DNA of 27,283 nucleotides from an uncultured Armatimonadota bacterium (GCA_937875395.1 CALNCU010000256.1:1-27283); one strand, 5' to 3'. Counted from the first letter of the stretch, positions 14,346 to 23,740 are shown. Notes: generated from the sequence alone by a model not told the origin. A program made the numbers and translations.

Positions 14346-16538
14346 TTAAGCCTTTTCAAGCCCTGCAAAAGAGAGCATGAGCTTCTTTTTGCCCACTTCT
14401 TTAAAGGTTACAGTCACCTGAACATCAGATGTGCCCGGCTCTACTGACTCTACCGTACCTATCCCAAATATGCGGTGCCTTACGCGGTCGCCTTTTGCAA
14501 ACGGGCTCTTCTTTTTAACAACCACTGCAGGTTCAGATGCGTAGCCCGTCCGTTTCTTTGTTGCATGGGGGAAGAGTTCCGCCATGGGGCGTTTGGCGCG
14601 CACAAACATCTCTTCCGGTATCTCTTTTATAAACCGGGATGCCGTGGCCCGCTCCCTCATGCCGAACATGGCCCGGCTGTGGGCAAAGCTTAAATAGAGT
14701 TCGTCTTTGGCGCGGGTCATGCCTACGTAGCAAAGACGGCGTTCTTCTTCTAGCTGGTCGCGCTTCTGCATAGACCGGCTGTGCGGGAAGATGCCCTCTT
14801 CCATGCCGGCCATAAAGACTATGGGGAACTCCAGGCCCTTGGCGGCGTGCAGAGTCATAAGGGTGACGGAAGGTTCTTCTTCATTGTAGCTGTCTATATC
14901 TGTAACCAGGGCCACCTGCTCCAGAAACGCCCTTAGCGACCTGTCTTCGCTTACCCGCTCAAACTCTTCTACAACAGAGAAGAGTTCCTGCACGTTCTCT
15001 ACGCGGGAATCCGCCTCGCGCGTGCCCTGGCGCTTAAGCTCTGCCACGTAGCCGGTGTTCTCTACTATCTCTTCCAGCAGCTTGCCCACCGTGTATTCTT
15101 CCCGCTTCTCATGCAAAAACTGCAGGAGCCCTGCAAAGGATTTTATGGCTCGTTTGGCTTTTGACTGAAGATCAAGCTCGTCCGCATCCTGCACGGCTTC
15201 AAACATGCTTATTCCGCGAACCTGGGCGGATAGCTCCAGCTTCTCAACGGTGATTGGCCCTATTGCCCTGGCGGGAACGTTTATTATGCGTTTAAGGCTT
15301 ACGCTATCCCTGGGGTTTAATACCAAGCGAAGGTAGGCTATAAGGTCTTTAATCTCTTTGCGCTCATAGAACCGGAGGCCGCCTATAATCCGGTAGGGCA
15401 CCCGGTAGTTCATTAGCGCCTCTTCAAGCACGCGCGATTGCGAGTTCATCCGGTAGAGGATCACAAAATCAGAGTATGAACGCTCCCCTGAGATGGCCTT
15501 GTCCCGGATGGTGTTTACTATGCGGGATGCTTCTTCATGCTCATTCTGGGCCTCTATTTTAGAGAGGAGGGAACCCTCCGCCCTGTCCGTCCAGATCTGC
15601 TTAGGCGCGCGGCGTTCGTTCTTGCTTATAACGTAGTAGGCCGCATCAAGTATGTTCCGCGTTGAACGGTAGTTCTGTTCCAGCTTTACCACTTTTGCCT
15701 TTGGGTAATGCTTTTGGAAGGATAGGATGATCCCCACATCCGCCCCCCGCCAGGAGTAGATGGACTGATCATCATCTCCCACGCAGCAGATGTTCTTGTA
15801 TGTATCTGCAATGAGCCGTACAAACTGGAACTGAGAGTAGTTGATGTCCTGATACTCATCTACAAGGACATATTTAAACCGCTTTCCGTAGTGCTCCCTT
15901 ACATCCGGGCACTCTTCCAGAAGGCGGACGGCGTAGAGGATAAGATCGTCAAAATCCAGCGCGCGGTTCTCTTGGAGTTTAGCATGGTAGAGGGGGTATA
16001 CCTTGTCTGCCAGCGGGTCGTAAGAGCCGGCAAAGACGCTGCCGTAGTCCTTTGGCATAACAAGCTGCTCTTTGGCCTGGCTTATCTTATGGAGTATCTG
16101 CTTGGCTACATTCTCTTTTTCATCCATGCCAAGCTCTTCCAGGCATTCGCGGATAAGCTTTACCTGATCGTCCTCATCGTAGATGGTGAAGTCGCGGTAG
16201 AGGCCCATTCTATCGCCCTTCTCCCTCAGCATGCGGGCGCATGTGGAGTGGAATGTTCCGGCCCACATCTGCCCAAGCGCGCTTGAACCCACAAGCCCCT
16301 CTATCCGTTCCCGCATCTCGCGGGCGGCCTTGTTTGTAAAGGTTACGGAGAGGATGTTCCATGGGTCTATCCCGTGATGGCCTATAAGGTAGGCAATCCG
16401 GTAAGTGAGCGCACGGGTCTTGCCGCTGCCGGCGCCGGCAAAGATAAGGAGAGGGCCTTCTATATGTTCAACCGCCTCCCTCTGGGCGGGGTTCAAATCT
16501 TCAAGCATTCTATTCATAACGCTTATATTATACGACAT
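14346..16538 (-). CDS. pcrA: UvrD/PcrA-type superfamily 1 DNA helicase
   Basis: PcrA/UvrD helicases unwind DNA with 3'-5' polarity in nucleotide excision repair, plasmid replication and removal of RecA filaments. The 730-residue protein carries LNPAQREAV (Q motif), Walker A AGAGSGKT (34-41), SVTFTNKAAREMRERI, DEYQDINYSQF (motif II), CVGDDDQSIYSWRGAD (motif III), LEQNYRSTRNIL, MTLHAAKGLEFPIVFMAGMEEG and CYVGMTRAKDELYLS (motif VI). It ends in a Tudor-like domain (GDRVRHRIFGIGTVESVE) that in PcrA contacts RNA polymerase. The ATG at 16538 follows GGGGG. Later in-frame ATGs at 16517 and 16508 are possible, and a TATAAT on the minus strand (16532-16527) hints at a start at 16517. Confidence 0.95.
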   Translation of the reverse strand: MSYNISVMNRMLEDLNPAQREAVEHIEGPLLIFAGAGSGKTRALTYRIAYLIGHHGIDPWNILSVTFTNKAAREMRERIEGLVGSSALGQMWAGTFHSTCARMLREKGDRMGLYRDFTIYDEDDQVKLIRECLEELGMDEKENVAKQILHKISQAKEQLVMPKDYGSVFAGSYDPLADKVYPLYHAKLQENRALDFDDLILYAVRLLEECPDVREHYGKRFKYVLVDEYQDINYSQFQFVRLIADTYKNICCVGDDDQSIYSWRGADVGIILSFQKHYPKAKVVKLEQNYRSTRNILDAAYYVISKNERRAPKQIWTDRAEGSLLSKIEAQNEHEEASRIVNTIRDKAISGERSYSDFVILYRMNSQSRVLEEALMNYRVPYRIIGGLRFYERKEIKDLIAYLRLVLNPRDSVSLKRIINVPARAIGPITVEKLELSAQVRGISMFEAVQDADELDLQSKAKRAIKSFAGLLQFLHEKREEYTVGKLLEEIVENTGYVAELKRQGTREADSRVENVQELFSVVEEFERVSEDRSLRAFLEQVALVTDIDSYNEEEPSVTLMTLHAAKGLEFPIVFMAGMEEGIFPHSRSMQKRDQLEEERRLCYVGMTRAKDELYLSFAHSRAMFGMRERATASRFIKEIPEEMFVRAKRPMAELFPHATKKRTGYASEPAVVVKKKSPFAKGDRVRHRIFGIGTVESVEPGTSDVQVTVTFKEVGKKKLMLSFAGLEKA

Positions 16539-16651
16539 GGCGCCCCCAAAAGATAGCCTCCGAATTGCATCATTTAAGAATGCTACCAAAATCCACGACA
16601 ATGCATTCTAAAGAAAAAGGCCGCACGGGAACCCCCGGTTTATTTATCATA

Positions 16652-16680
16652 TGGACAACCATGCCGGTGTCCTGTAGAAT
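16652..16680 (+). promoter_or_regulatory. Sigma-70 type promoter for dnaE
   Basis: TGGACA (16652-16657) and TAGAAT (16675-16680) are 17 bases apart, each one mismatch from consensus. The start near 16687 gives a leader of about 60 bases, ending in AAGGAAA before the dnaE ATG. Confidence 0.6.
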
Positions 16681-16747
16681 GGATAGGGTAAGCTCCCTCT
16701 ATCTCCAAAGTATCAGAGGATATGTATTCCTCAAAAGGAAATAAGAA

Positions 16748-19700
16748 ATGTCAGTCCCGGAATTTATACATCTGCACACTCACTCCGAGTTCAGCCTGCT
16801 TGACGGAGCCTGCCGCCTGCCGGACCTTGTAAAGACCGCCGTGGATATGGGCATGCCCGCCCTTGCGCTTACGGACCACGGCGTTATGTACGGCAATATA
16901 ACCTTCTACAGCGAGGCAAAAAAAGCCGGGCTGAACCCCATCCTGGGCTGCGAGGTCTACGTAGCGCCCCGTTCCCGCACGCAGCGTGACCCCCGTCTGG
17001 ACAGGGAGCTCTACCACCTGGTACTTCTTGCAAAGAACGAAAAGGGCTACAAAAACCTTATCAAACTGGTCAGCATAGCCTTTTCAGAGGGGCTTTACTA
17101 CAAACCCAGGGTAGATAAAGAACTGCTCTCTCAGTACGGCAGCGATCTTATAGCGCTTACCGCCTGCCTTGGAGGAGAGGTCCCCAGCAAGATAAGAAAA
17201 AACGGCATGGAGGCCGCGGAAGCCTCCCTTAATGATTACATAGACATCTTTGGCAGGGAGAACCTTTACCTTGAGCTCCAGGAACACTTTCTGCCGGAAC
17301 AGGCATCCGTAAATGCGAGCGTTGTTGAGCTTGCAAAAAAAACCGGGCTCAAACTTGTAGCAACAAACGATATCCATTATCTCACAAAGGCAGATGCAGA
17401 GGCCCATGATGCACTGCTCTGCATACAGACCGGCGCCACCCTGGACGATCCAAAACGGCTGCGTTTCGGCACGCAAGAGTTCTACATGAAGAACCAGGAA
17501 GAGATGGCCCGGCTCTTTAAAGACTACCCGGACGCCCTTAAAAACACCCTTGAAGTTGCCGAAAAGTGCAATTGCGAGTTTGACTTCAGCCGCTCAAAAC
17601 TCCCGGACCCCGGCGTTCCTTCCGGCATAGATCCTCGTGATTACATGACCAGTGAGGCGCATAAAGGACTCAAGAAACGCCTGGGCGGAGAGATTCCGGC
17701 AGAGTATGAAAAGCAGTTTGAGTATGAAATAGGCGTTATAAACCAGTGCGGATTTGCGCTCTATATGCTTATAGTCCGGGATTTTACGGATTTTGCGCAC
17801 CGCACCGGCATATATGTTGGGGCAAGAGGTTCCGCTGCGGCAAGCCTTGTCTGCTACGGGCTTGGCATAACGGATGTAGACCCCGTAGAGTACGGCCTTG
17901 CCTTTGAACGGTTCCTTAACCCGGAACGCGTAGAGATGCCGGATGTTGATTTAGACATCCAGGACGACCGCCGGGAGGAACTTATCCAATATGTCATAGA
18001 CAAATATGGGCGCGACAGGGTGGGGCAGATAGCCACCTTTGGAAGCATGAAGGCGCGCGCCGCAGTGCGGGATTGCGGCCGGGTGCTTGGCATGGAACTT
18101 GCAGAAGTGGATAAGATCTGCAAGATGATCCCTTCTCTCCCCGTAGGCATGACTATAGATCAGGCGCTGGAAGAGAACCCTGATCTAAGGGATGCCAACG
18201 CAACCAGCCCGGAAGTAAAACGCCTTCTAGACACCGCTCGCACGCTTGAAGGACTAAACAGAAACGTAGGCGTGCATGCCGCCGGAATCCTTATCTCCCA
18301 TGATCCGCTTACAGACCACGTCCCCGTTCATACGGGGAACAAGGGCGAAGTTGTGGCGCAGATGGCAAAGAAGGACATAGCCAAGGTGGGCCTGCTTAAG
18401 ATGGACTTCCTGGGGCTTGCAAACCTTACAATCCTGGCAGACGCCGTTAAAAACGTTAAAAAGCACAGGGGAATTGACATAGACATAATGGACATCCCCA
18501 TCGACGATGCCGCCACCTTTGAGATGCTGGGCCGGGGAGATACAAACGGCGTCTTTCAGCTTGAAGGCGCCGGTATGCGCCGGAATGTCATAGACTTAAA
18601 GCCCAACTCCGTCCGGGAAATGGCGGCTATTGTTGCGCTCTACCGCCCCGGGCCCATGGCCTTTATCCCAAACTTTGTCCGCTCCAAGTTTGGAGAGCAG
18701 CCCATAGAATATCTGCATCCGCTCCTTGAACCCATACTCAAGGAGACCTACGGCGTTATCTGCTATCAGGAACAGGTTCTAAGGATTGCCACGGCCATAG
18801 CCGGGTTCACTCTGGGACAGGCGGATATACTTAGAAAAGGCATGTCCAGCAAGAACCGCGCCATAATGGATCAGCAGAAGATTAAATTTATGGAAGGCGC
18901 CGCCAAAAACGGCATAGACGAAAAGATTGCGCAGGCCATATATGACCAGATAGAGCCCTTCGCCGGGTATGCCTTCAACAAGGCGCACGCCGTCTGTTAT
19001 GCCTTTGTTGCCTACCGGACGGCATACATGAAGGCCAATTATCCGGTTGAATACTATACGGCACTCCTCTCTGCCAACATGGATGACAAAGACAAACTTG
19101 CCATGTATATAGATGATTGCAAGCGCCTTAGAATCCCCGTGCTGCCGCCGGATGTCAACCTAAGCGGCCTAGAGTTTGAGGTAGAAGGCCAGGGCATCCG
19201 TTTTGGGCTCGCCGCCATAAAAGGAGTGGGCCGGGGTGTCATAGACGCCATAATAGCCGATAGGTTGCAGAGCGGCAGCTTCTCTACGCTGCACGAGTTC
19301 TGCCGCCGCACCTTCAATTCCACCGTGACAAAGAGCGCCGTTGAATGTCTTATAAAAGTAGGCGCATTTGATTCCATAAACAAGAACCGCGCCCAGCTGC
19401 TCTTCATGCTGGAGGATGCCGTGGGCCGCGCAACCAGGGCGCAGAAGGATCGTGCGGTAGGGCAGGTCTCACTTTTTGAAGATGGAAATGCGGAGGATAC
19501 ATCCTACCTTGAGCCGGAGACGCTCCCCCAGGTAACGGAGTTCTCCCGGGATGAGGTGCTTTCCATGGAAAAGGACCGTTTGGGCCTCTACATAACGGAT
19601 CATCCCCTTATGCAGCACAAGGAACGCCTTGACAAGGTGGTCACAACCACGGCGGATCAGCTTAAAGACAAGGCGGAGAAGGAAGATGTAGTGGTGGGCG

Positions 19701-20215
19701 GCACCATAAACCGCGTGCGCACCGTCACAACAAAAAAGGGCGATCTTATGGCTTTTGTCACCCTTGAAGACCTTACCGGACAAATAGACGTTACCATCTT
19801 CCCCAGAACTTTTAATGAGTGCAGAAGATATTTGGCGGAGGACAGCATTGTTGCCATAAAGGGCAAAATCAACCGCCGGGAGCGAACCACCAAAGAGGGC
19901 GACGAATCTACAGAGGTGGGGATAATCTGCGAGAGCATCACCCCTGTGGCCGCCTTGAATAACGGGGATTCAAACGGAGGGAACGGAAGCGGCCCCAAAT
20001 CCGTAAACGTGCGCATCCCAGGCGGCGAGCAGGAGAAACTTAAAATTCTGCAGGCGCTTATTGCCACAAACGCGGGAGAGAACCCGGTATTCTTTCATAT
20101 AACCTTAAACGGCAGCACAACAAAGATCTGCATCCAGAATAAGGTAGACCCATCTCCCAGGTTTATATCAGAGGTTGAACGCCTCTTCTCTGATGATGCC
20201 GTGTGGATTGAGTAG
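16748..20215 (+). CDS. dnaE: DNA polymerase III alpha subunit
   Basis: DnaE is the replicative polymerase. The 1155-residue protein has an N-terminal PHP domain (HLHTHSEFSLLDG from residue 8, LTDHGVMYG, GCEVYV, TNDIHYL), then the family-C polymerase core with catalytic aspartates D399, D401 (DVDLDIQ) and D553 (KMDFLGL), matching E. coli D401, D403 and D555. RPGPMAFIPNFV and FAGYAFNKAHAVCYA mark the finger region. A helix-hairpin-helix segment, an OB fold (DVVVGGTINRVRTVTTKKGDLMAFVTLED) and a C-terminal domain follow an Asn/Gly-rich linker near residues 1070-1085. The PHP metal ligands look intact, unlike the degenerate E. coli domain. Confidence 0.97.
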   Translation: MSVPEFIHLHTHSEFSLLDGACRLPDLVKTAVDMGMPALALTDHGVMYGNITFYSEAKKAGLNPILGCEVYVAPRSRTQRDPRLDRELYHLVLLAKNEKGYKNLIKLVSIAFSEGLYYKPRVDKELLSQYGSDLIALTACLGGEVPSKIRKNGMEAAEASLNDYIDIFGRENLYLELQEHFLPEQASVNASVVELAKKTGLKLVATNDIHYLTKADAEAHDALLCIQTGATLDDPKRLRFGTQEFYMKNQEEMARLFKDYPDALKNTLEVAEKCNCEFDFSRSKLPDPGVPSGIDPRDYMTSEAHKGLKKRLGGEIPAEYEKQFEYEIGVINQCGFALYMLIVRDFTDFAHRTGIYVGARGSAAASLVCYGLGITDVDPVEYGLAFERFLNPERVEMPDVDLDIQDDRREELIQYVIDKYGRDRVGQIATFGSMKARAAVRDCGRVLGMELAEVDKICKMIPSLPVGMTIDQALEENPDLRDANATSPEVKRLLDTARTLEGLNRNVGVHAAGILISHDPLTDHVPVHTGNKGEVVAQMAKKDIAKVGLLKMDFLGLANLTILADAVKNVKKHRGIDIDIMDIPIDDAATFEMLGRGDTNGVFQLEGAGMRRNVIDLKPNSVREMAAIVALYRPGPMAFIPNFVRSKFGEQPIEYLHPLLEPILKETYGVICYQEQVLRIATAIAGFTLGQADILRKGMSSKNRAIMDQQKIKFMEGAAKNGIDEKIAQAIYDQIEPFAGYAFNKAHAVCYAFVAYRTAYMKANYPVEYYTALLSANMDDKDKLAMYIDDCKRLRIPVLPPDVNLSGLEFEVEGQGIRFGLAAIKGVGRGVIDAIIADRLQSGSFSTLHEFCRRTFNSTVTKSAVECLIKVGAFDSINKNRAQLLFMLEDAVGRATRAQKDRAVGQVSLFEDGNAEDTSYLEPETLPQVTEFSRDEVLSMEKDRLGLYITDHPLMQHKERLDKVVTTTADQLKDKAEKEDVVVGGTINRVRTVTTKKGDLMAFVTLEDLTGQIDVTIFPRTFNECRRYLAEDSIVAIKGKINRRERTTKEGDESTEVGIICESITPVAALNNGDSNGGNGSGPKSVNVRIPGGEQEKLKILQALIATNAGENPVFFHITLNGSTTKICIQNKVDPSPRFISEVERLFSDDAVWIE

Positions 20216-20263
20216 GTTTCTGCGGCCAATGCACCTGGTTTATCGACATAATCCTGCAGTAGA

Positions 20264-20294
20264 TTGAAAAGAGTGTGTCCAAGGCGGGTACACT
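20264..20294 (+). promoter_or_regulatory. Weak candidate promoter for the DUF4870-type gene
   Basis: TTGAAA (20264-20269) and TACACT (20289-20294) are 19 bases apart, slightly long. The start would lie about 40 bases before the ATG at 20340. Confidence 0.3.
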
Positions 20295-20339
20295 GGTTAT
20301 GGCTGCAACGCAGTCATTCATCTTTGCAGGGAGGACGAT

Positions 20340-20696
20340 ATGTCTGAAGAACCGACTCAAGGGATGAGCCGCGGAGAACGATTATATGGTATGCTCTGCC
20401 ATCTGCTTGCGCTGGGATTCTTTATTCTTCCGCTCATAGGGCAGATTCTAGGGCCGCTTATAGTCTGGTTGATTAAAAAGGAGGAGTACCCTTTTGTTGA
20501 TGAGCAAGGCAAGGAATCCCTTAATTTTCAGTTAAGCATAACCATCTATTCGTTTGTCGCTACTATTCTTGTTATAACAATACCGCTTCTGCTGATTATA
20601 GGTGCATTCTGGCTGGTGGAGGTTATAATTGCATCTGTAAGGGCAAATGATGGTATTTCCTATCGTTATCCGCTTACCATACGGTTTATTAAATAG
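20340..20696 (+). CDS. DUF4870/Tic20-like small membrane protein
   Basis: The 118-residue protein has a short polar N-terminus (MSEEPTQGMSRGERL) and hydrophobic segments at about 17-45 and 65-95. Between them lies the family signature WLIKKEEYPFVDEQGKESLNFQLS, characteristic of DUF4870. Members are small membrane proteins of unknown function, distantly related to Tic20-like proteins. GGGAGG lies upstream of the ATG. It stands between dnaE and the BON-domain gene with gaps of about 125 and 130 bases, so an operon is not obvious. Confidence 0.85.
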   Translation: MSEEPTQGMSRGERLYGMLCHLLALGFFILPLIGQILGPLIVWLIKKEEYPFVDEQGKESLNFQLSITIYSFVATILVITIPLLLIIGAFWLVEVIIASVRANDGISYRYPLTIRFIK

Positions 20697-20829
20697 CTGC
20701 ATATCGTATGGTAAGATATTCTGCAGACTATCTATCTGCCGTTTCGGCATGCCTGCCTTAGGGTAAAGACCTGTATAAATATCTGCCATTGGCCCGCTTT
20801 TACATCTTCCTGGAGGGAGCGGCCCTATC

Positions 20830-21549
20830 ATGAGAAAAGGATGCGCAGTCTTTGCAATTTTGGGGGCATTGGCTCTTTCCATTGCCGCAAATGCCCAAGT
20901 GCGGCCGGATGCCCAGATAATATCGGAACTCACCCGCGCAATCCCCTCAAGCACGGGCGTTACGGTGTCTGTCTCCGGCGGTGTTGTAACGCTTGCCGGC
21001 ACAGTCCAGAGCCTGGCCCAAAAACAGAGCATCATAAACATTGCCCAGAGAACCGTGGGAGTGCGCAGTGTGGTGGATAGAATAAGGGTTGTTCCCGCGC
21101 AGGTTCGTTCTGATGCAGATATAGTGAAGGCGGTAAGAAGCTCTCTTGTAGGCAACCTGAGCCAGGATGAACTTGCTGCAATAACCGTTACCTCAAGCAA
21201 CGGCGTGGTCACCCTCGCCGGAACCCTTTCAAGCAGTTACCCTAAACAGGTGGCCGGAGTGCTTGCAAGCTGGGTGCCGGGCGTGGTAGATGTAAGGAAC
21301 AATATTACCGTCAGGCCTGGCGAACTCCGCCGCGACCTGGATATTCAGTCGGATATACGGGCGCGCTTCAGCAGGAACCCCTTTATACCATCAACAAAGA
21401 TCAGTGTAACCGTGGTTGGAGGCGTTGTCACGCTTACGGGCATTGTGGATAGTTTTTTACAATCCGAGCAGGCGGAGAATGTGGCAAGGTTTGTTCCGGG
21501 GGTTGTAGATGTGCACAACAACCTCTTTGTGCGTGTCTCCGGGGGCTGA
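20830..21549 (+). CDS. Exported protein with three BON domains
   Basis: The 239-residue protein begins with a signal peptide (MRKGCAVFAILGALALSIAANAQ, likely cut after ANA). Three BON domains follow, at about residues 26-87, 95-160 and 168-239. Each has the pattern of a helix, then TVSVSGGVVTLAGTVQS or TVTSSNGVVTLAGTLSS or SVTVVGGVVTLTGIVDS, then a helix and VPGVVDVRNN or similar. BON domains in OsmY-type proteins bind phospholipid and help keep the envelope sound under stress. The start has GGAGGGAG about 11 bases upstream. Periplasmic or cell-surface location is inferred. Confidence 0.88.
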   Translation: MRKGCAVFAILGALALSIAANAQVRPDAQIISELTRAIPSSTGVTVSVSGGVVTLAGTVQSLAQKQSIINIAQRTVGVRSVVDRIRVVPAQVRSDADIVKAVRSSLVGNLSQDELAAITVTSSNGVVTLAGTLSSSYPKQVAGVLASWVPGVVDVRNNITVRPGELRRDLDIQSDIRARFSRNPFIPSTKISVTVVGGVVTLTGIVDSFLQSEQAENVARFVPGVVDVHNNLFVRVSGG

Positions 21550-21674
21550 TCCCTTGAAGATTGGGAAGGCTCCGGCCGCAACATTTTGCTCTGCCGCAAA
21601 AATATTAAAAACCTTTGGCCGAATACTAACATCCCTGCGTTCACCCAAGAGTTCAAGCCCTTTGCCAAGTGTGA

Positions 21675-21680
21675 TATACT
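21675..21680 (+). promoter_or_regulatory. -10-like TATACT immediately upstream of the PHP gene
   Basis: TATACT (21675-21680) lies 6 bases before the ATG at 21687, where a transcript would be expected to begin. No ribosome binding site precedes that ATG, so a leaderless mRNA is possible. The -35 region (TTCAAG, 21652-21657) is weak. Confidence 0.3.
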
Positions 21681-21686
21681 GTTTCA

Positions 21687-22748
21687 ATGAATGCCTTATC
21701 TACCTATTCTTATAAGGGCTGCCTGCACGTGCATTCCACCTACTCTGATGGCGGCGGGAGCATTGAAGAGATTATGCAGGCTGCGCAGGCGGCCGGACTT
21801 GATTTTGTGCTTGTAACCGATCATAACACCCTGGGCGCCTTGAAGGACGGCAAAGAAGGGTGGTACGGAAGGTCCCTTGCCCTTGTGGGCGCAGAGATCA
21901 CCCTTGCTGCCGGACATTTTCTTGCGTTTGATATTCCCCCTGACTTTACGTGGAAGAAAGAGCCTGTCCAAGATGTCATAGACATGGTGAATACCTGCGG
22001 GGGATTTGGGTTTTACGCGCACCCCACCTCCCGCCGGTGCTGGACGGATTGGGAGGCATCCGGCTATGCAGGCATAGAGATATTAAACCTTTCAAGCCTT
22101 TTCACAGAGGCCGGGAAGAGGCGCCCCGCACGCCTTCTCTTTGATTTTGCCTGCGGATACTTTAAGGATACCTTCAGGGCAATGCAGACGGTTATCTCCG
22201 GCGCAAAGCCCTGCACAGAGAAATGGGAGAAGCTTTTAGGCAAGGGCAGATGCGTCTCTATTGCGGGGGCAGATGCGCACGCGCTCCTTAAAGTGGGCCG
22301 CGTGCGCCTGGGAATTCCATCTTATGCAGATGTGTTTAAGACTCTTGGCACCTATATAATAACCTGCGAACCCTTGAACGGCGAGCTTGTCCATGACAAG
22401 ATTCTTGTCTATGACGCGCTTAGGGCGGGGAGAAGCTACACGGCGTTCAGCCTTTGGGGGGATGCAGGGGGCTTTGAGTTCTTTGCCCTGTCGCCGGGGG
22501 AGACCAGGTTGATGGGCGAGAGCATCAAAACGGGGGGCAAGCCCGTCTTTTTAAATATAAAGATACCCGGGGAGAGGAGGGTGCTTGTAAAGGTCTTTCG
22601 TTCTTCAAAGCTGATAATGCAGACAAACCGGCATGAACTCTCTATTCCAAATATAGGCCGGGGCATCTACCGCGTAGAGGTGAGCCTGCTTAAGAGCGGA
22701 CGGCATGTACCCTGGATTATCTCCAACCCTATTTTTGTAGAAGAATAA
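21687..22748 (+). CDS. PHP-domain metal-dependent phosphoesterase/hydrolase (CehA/McbA-like)
   Basis: The 353-residue protein has a PHP domain with metal-ligand motifs in order: HVHSTYSDGGG near residue 14, VTDHN near 43, GAEIT near 70, GHF, the YAHPTS segment near 112, and AGADAHAL near 193. PHP proteins hydrolyse phosphoesters with bound divalent metals. The C-terminal 110 or so residues look beta-rich (INIKIPGERRVLVKVFRSSKL, then GIYRVEVSLLKSGRHVPWIISNPI), as in CehA/McbA-like enzymes. No signal peptide is seen, and the substrate is unknown. The ATG lacks a ribosome binding site and follows a -10-like hexamer. It converges with the next gene. Confidence 0.85.
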   Translation: MNALSTYSYKGCLHVHSTYSDGGGSIEEIMQAAQAAGLDFVLVTDHNTLGALKDGKEGWYGRSLALVGAEITLAAGHFLAFDIPPDFTWKKEPVQDVIDMVNTCGGFGFYAHPTSRRCWTDWEASGYAGIEILNLSSLFTEAGKRRPARLLFDFACGYFKDTFRAMQTVISGAKPCTEKWEKLLGKGRCVSIAGADAHALLKVGRVRLGIPSYADVFKTLGTYIITCEPLNGELVHDKILVYDALRAGRSYTAFSLWGDAGGFEFFALSPGETRLMGESIKTGGKPVFLNIKIPGERRVLVKVFRSSKLIMQTNRHELSIPNIGRGIYRVEVSLLKSGRHVPWIISNPIFVEE

Positions 22749-22792
22749 AAAAGGGAGGCTGTGCTTTAATAACATCCGGCTGCCATTGGCTT

Positions 22793-23677
22793 CTACTGGT
22801 TGGCCATAAGGGTCATTGTGTACTTTGATGTAGAGGTCATGGTGATGGGCCCCGGCATGCTCTTGGCCTGCTCTGCACTCATATTTACGCTTGTCTGCAT
22901 TAACATGGTGCCTTCGCTCTGTACCAGACGGCCGCATTCCGGGGAGAAGTATATGATGCCGCCGCCGCTTACTGTTCCCTTCATGTTCATGGTCTTGGAG
23001 TTGCTCTTTCCGGAGGGAACTGCCATGTTGTAGGTAAAGTCTCCCCCAAGGGTCTGCTTTATTGCCGCAACGGTGTACCCGCCCTGTTTTATGTTAAGCG
23101 CCGTTAGCTGGTTGTCCGCCTGAATGGTTCCCCGGCCTGAGGGGAGCGGCAGGGGCAGGGTTTGCGCCCATGTATCCCCCACTTTTATGGGATTTGCCGG
23201 AAAGCTGACGTTGTTCTGCCAGGAGTTGACCAGTTTGTTTACATCTATCCCCTTTACTCCGCCCTTCACGTTTATATCCTTTATCTCCCCGGAAGGGGAG
23301 GTGACAAGGGTGAACACCGGAAGCTTTTCCGCGGGATAGTTTATGGATTGCCCGCCAAAAGTTATGCTCATGGATTCTATTGCCATGTTTATCTCTGCAT
23401 CCCCGCCGGGGAGCAGTTTTACGGCCCGCTGGCGCAGTACCATGACGGTGCGGGAGGAGGGAATGTTTCCCATGGCTGCAGAATCCGGCGCGCCCGGCAT
23501 ATCCATCTTCATGCTTATGTCCATGACCACCTGGTACCTAAGAAGTTCTCCCTGGGTGAATTTATACTGGAGAAGGGCCGTCTCCGGCGCGGGCGAGGCA
23601 TTCTCTGCAGAGGCCTGTGCGGCGGATGCAGCAATAATTATGCATGCGGACGTAATAAAAAGCAGCCTTTTAAACAT
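22793..23677 (-). CDS. Exported protein of unknown function (DUF6263-like)
   Basis: The 294-residue protein starts with a signal peptide (MFKRLLFITSACIIIAASAAQASA, likely cut near residue 24). The mature part is beta-rich and soluble, with LQYKFTQGELLRYQVVMDISMKM near the start and VGDTWAQTLPLPLPSGRGT, GGGIIYFSPECGRLVQSEG later. This layout recalls the DUF6263 type of exported proteins, though that resemblance is from memory and weak. Several methionine-rich stretches occur (KMDMPGAPDSAAM, SKTMNMKG). AGGAGG lies 7 bases before the ATG, and TATAAT at 23703-23698 may be its -10. It is separated from gyrB upstream by a strong terminator. Confidence 0.72.
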   Translation of the reverse strand: MFKRLLFITSACIIIAASAAQASAENASPAPETALLQYKFTQGELLRYQVVMDISMKMDMPGAPDSAAMGNIPSSRTVMVLRQRAVKLLPGGDAEINMAIESMSITFGGQSINYPAEKLPVFTLVTSPSGEIKDINVKGGVKGIDVNKLVNSWQNNVSFPANPIKVGDTWAQTLPLPLPSGRGTIQADNQLTALNIKQGGYTVAAIKQTLGGDFTYNMAVPSGKSNSKTMNMKGTVSGGGIIYFSPECGRLVQSEGTMLMQTSVNMSAEQAKSMPGPITMTSTSKYTMTLMANQ

Positions 23678-23740
23678 TTCTGCCTCCTGAAAGAAAGATT
23701 ATATTATCTGTTCTTGAACGGATTGGGGGAATCCTTTATT

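Noticed and set aside
17991..21990. Recurring GTCATAGAC motif
   Set aside because: Nearly all copies are in frame and encode Val-Ile-Asp; they follow from frequent ATA use, not from a DNA signal.
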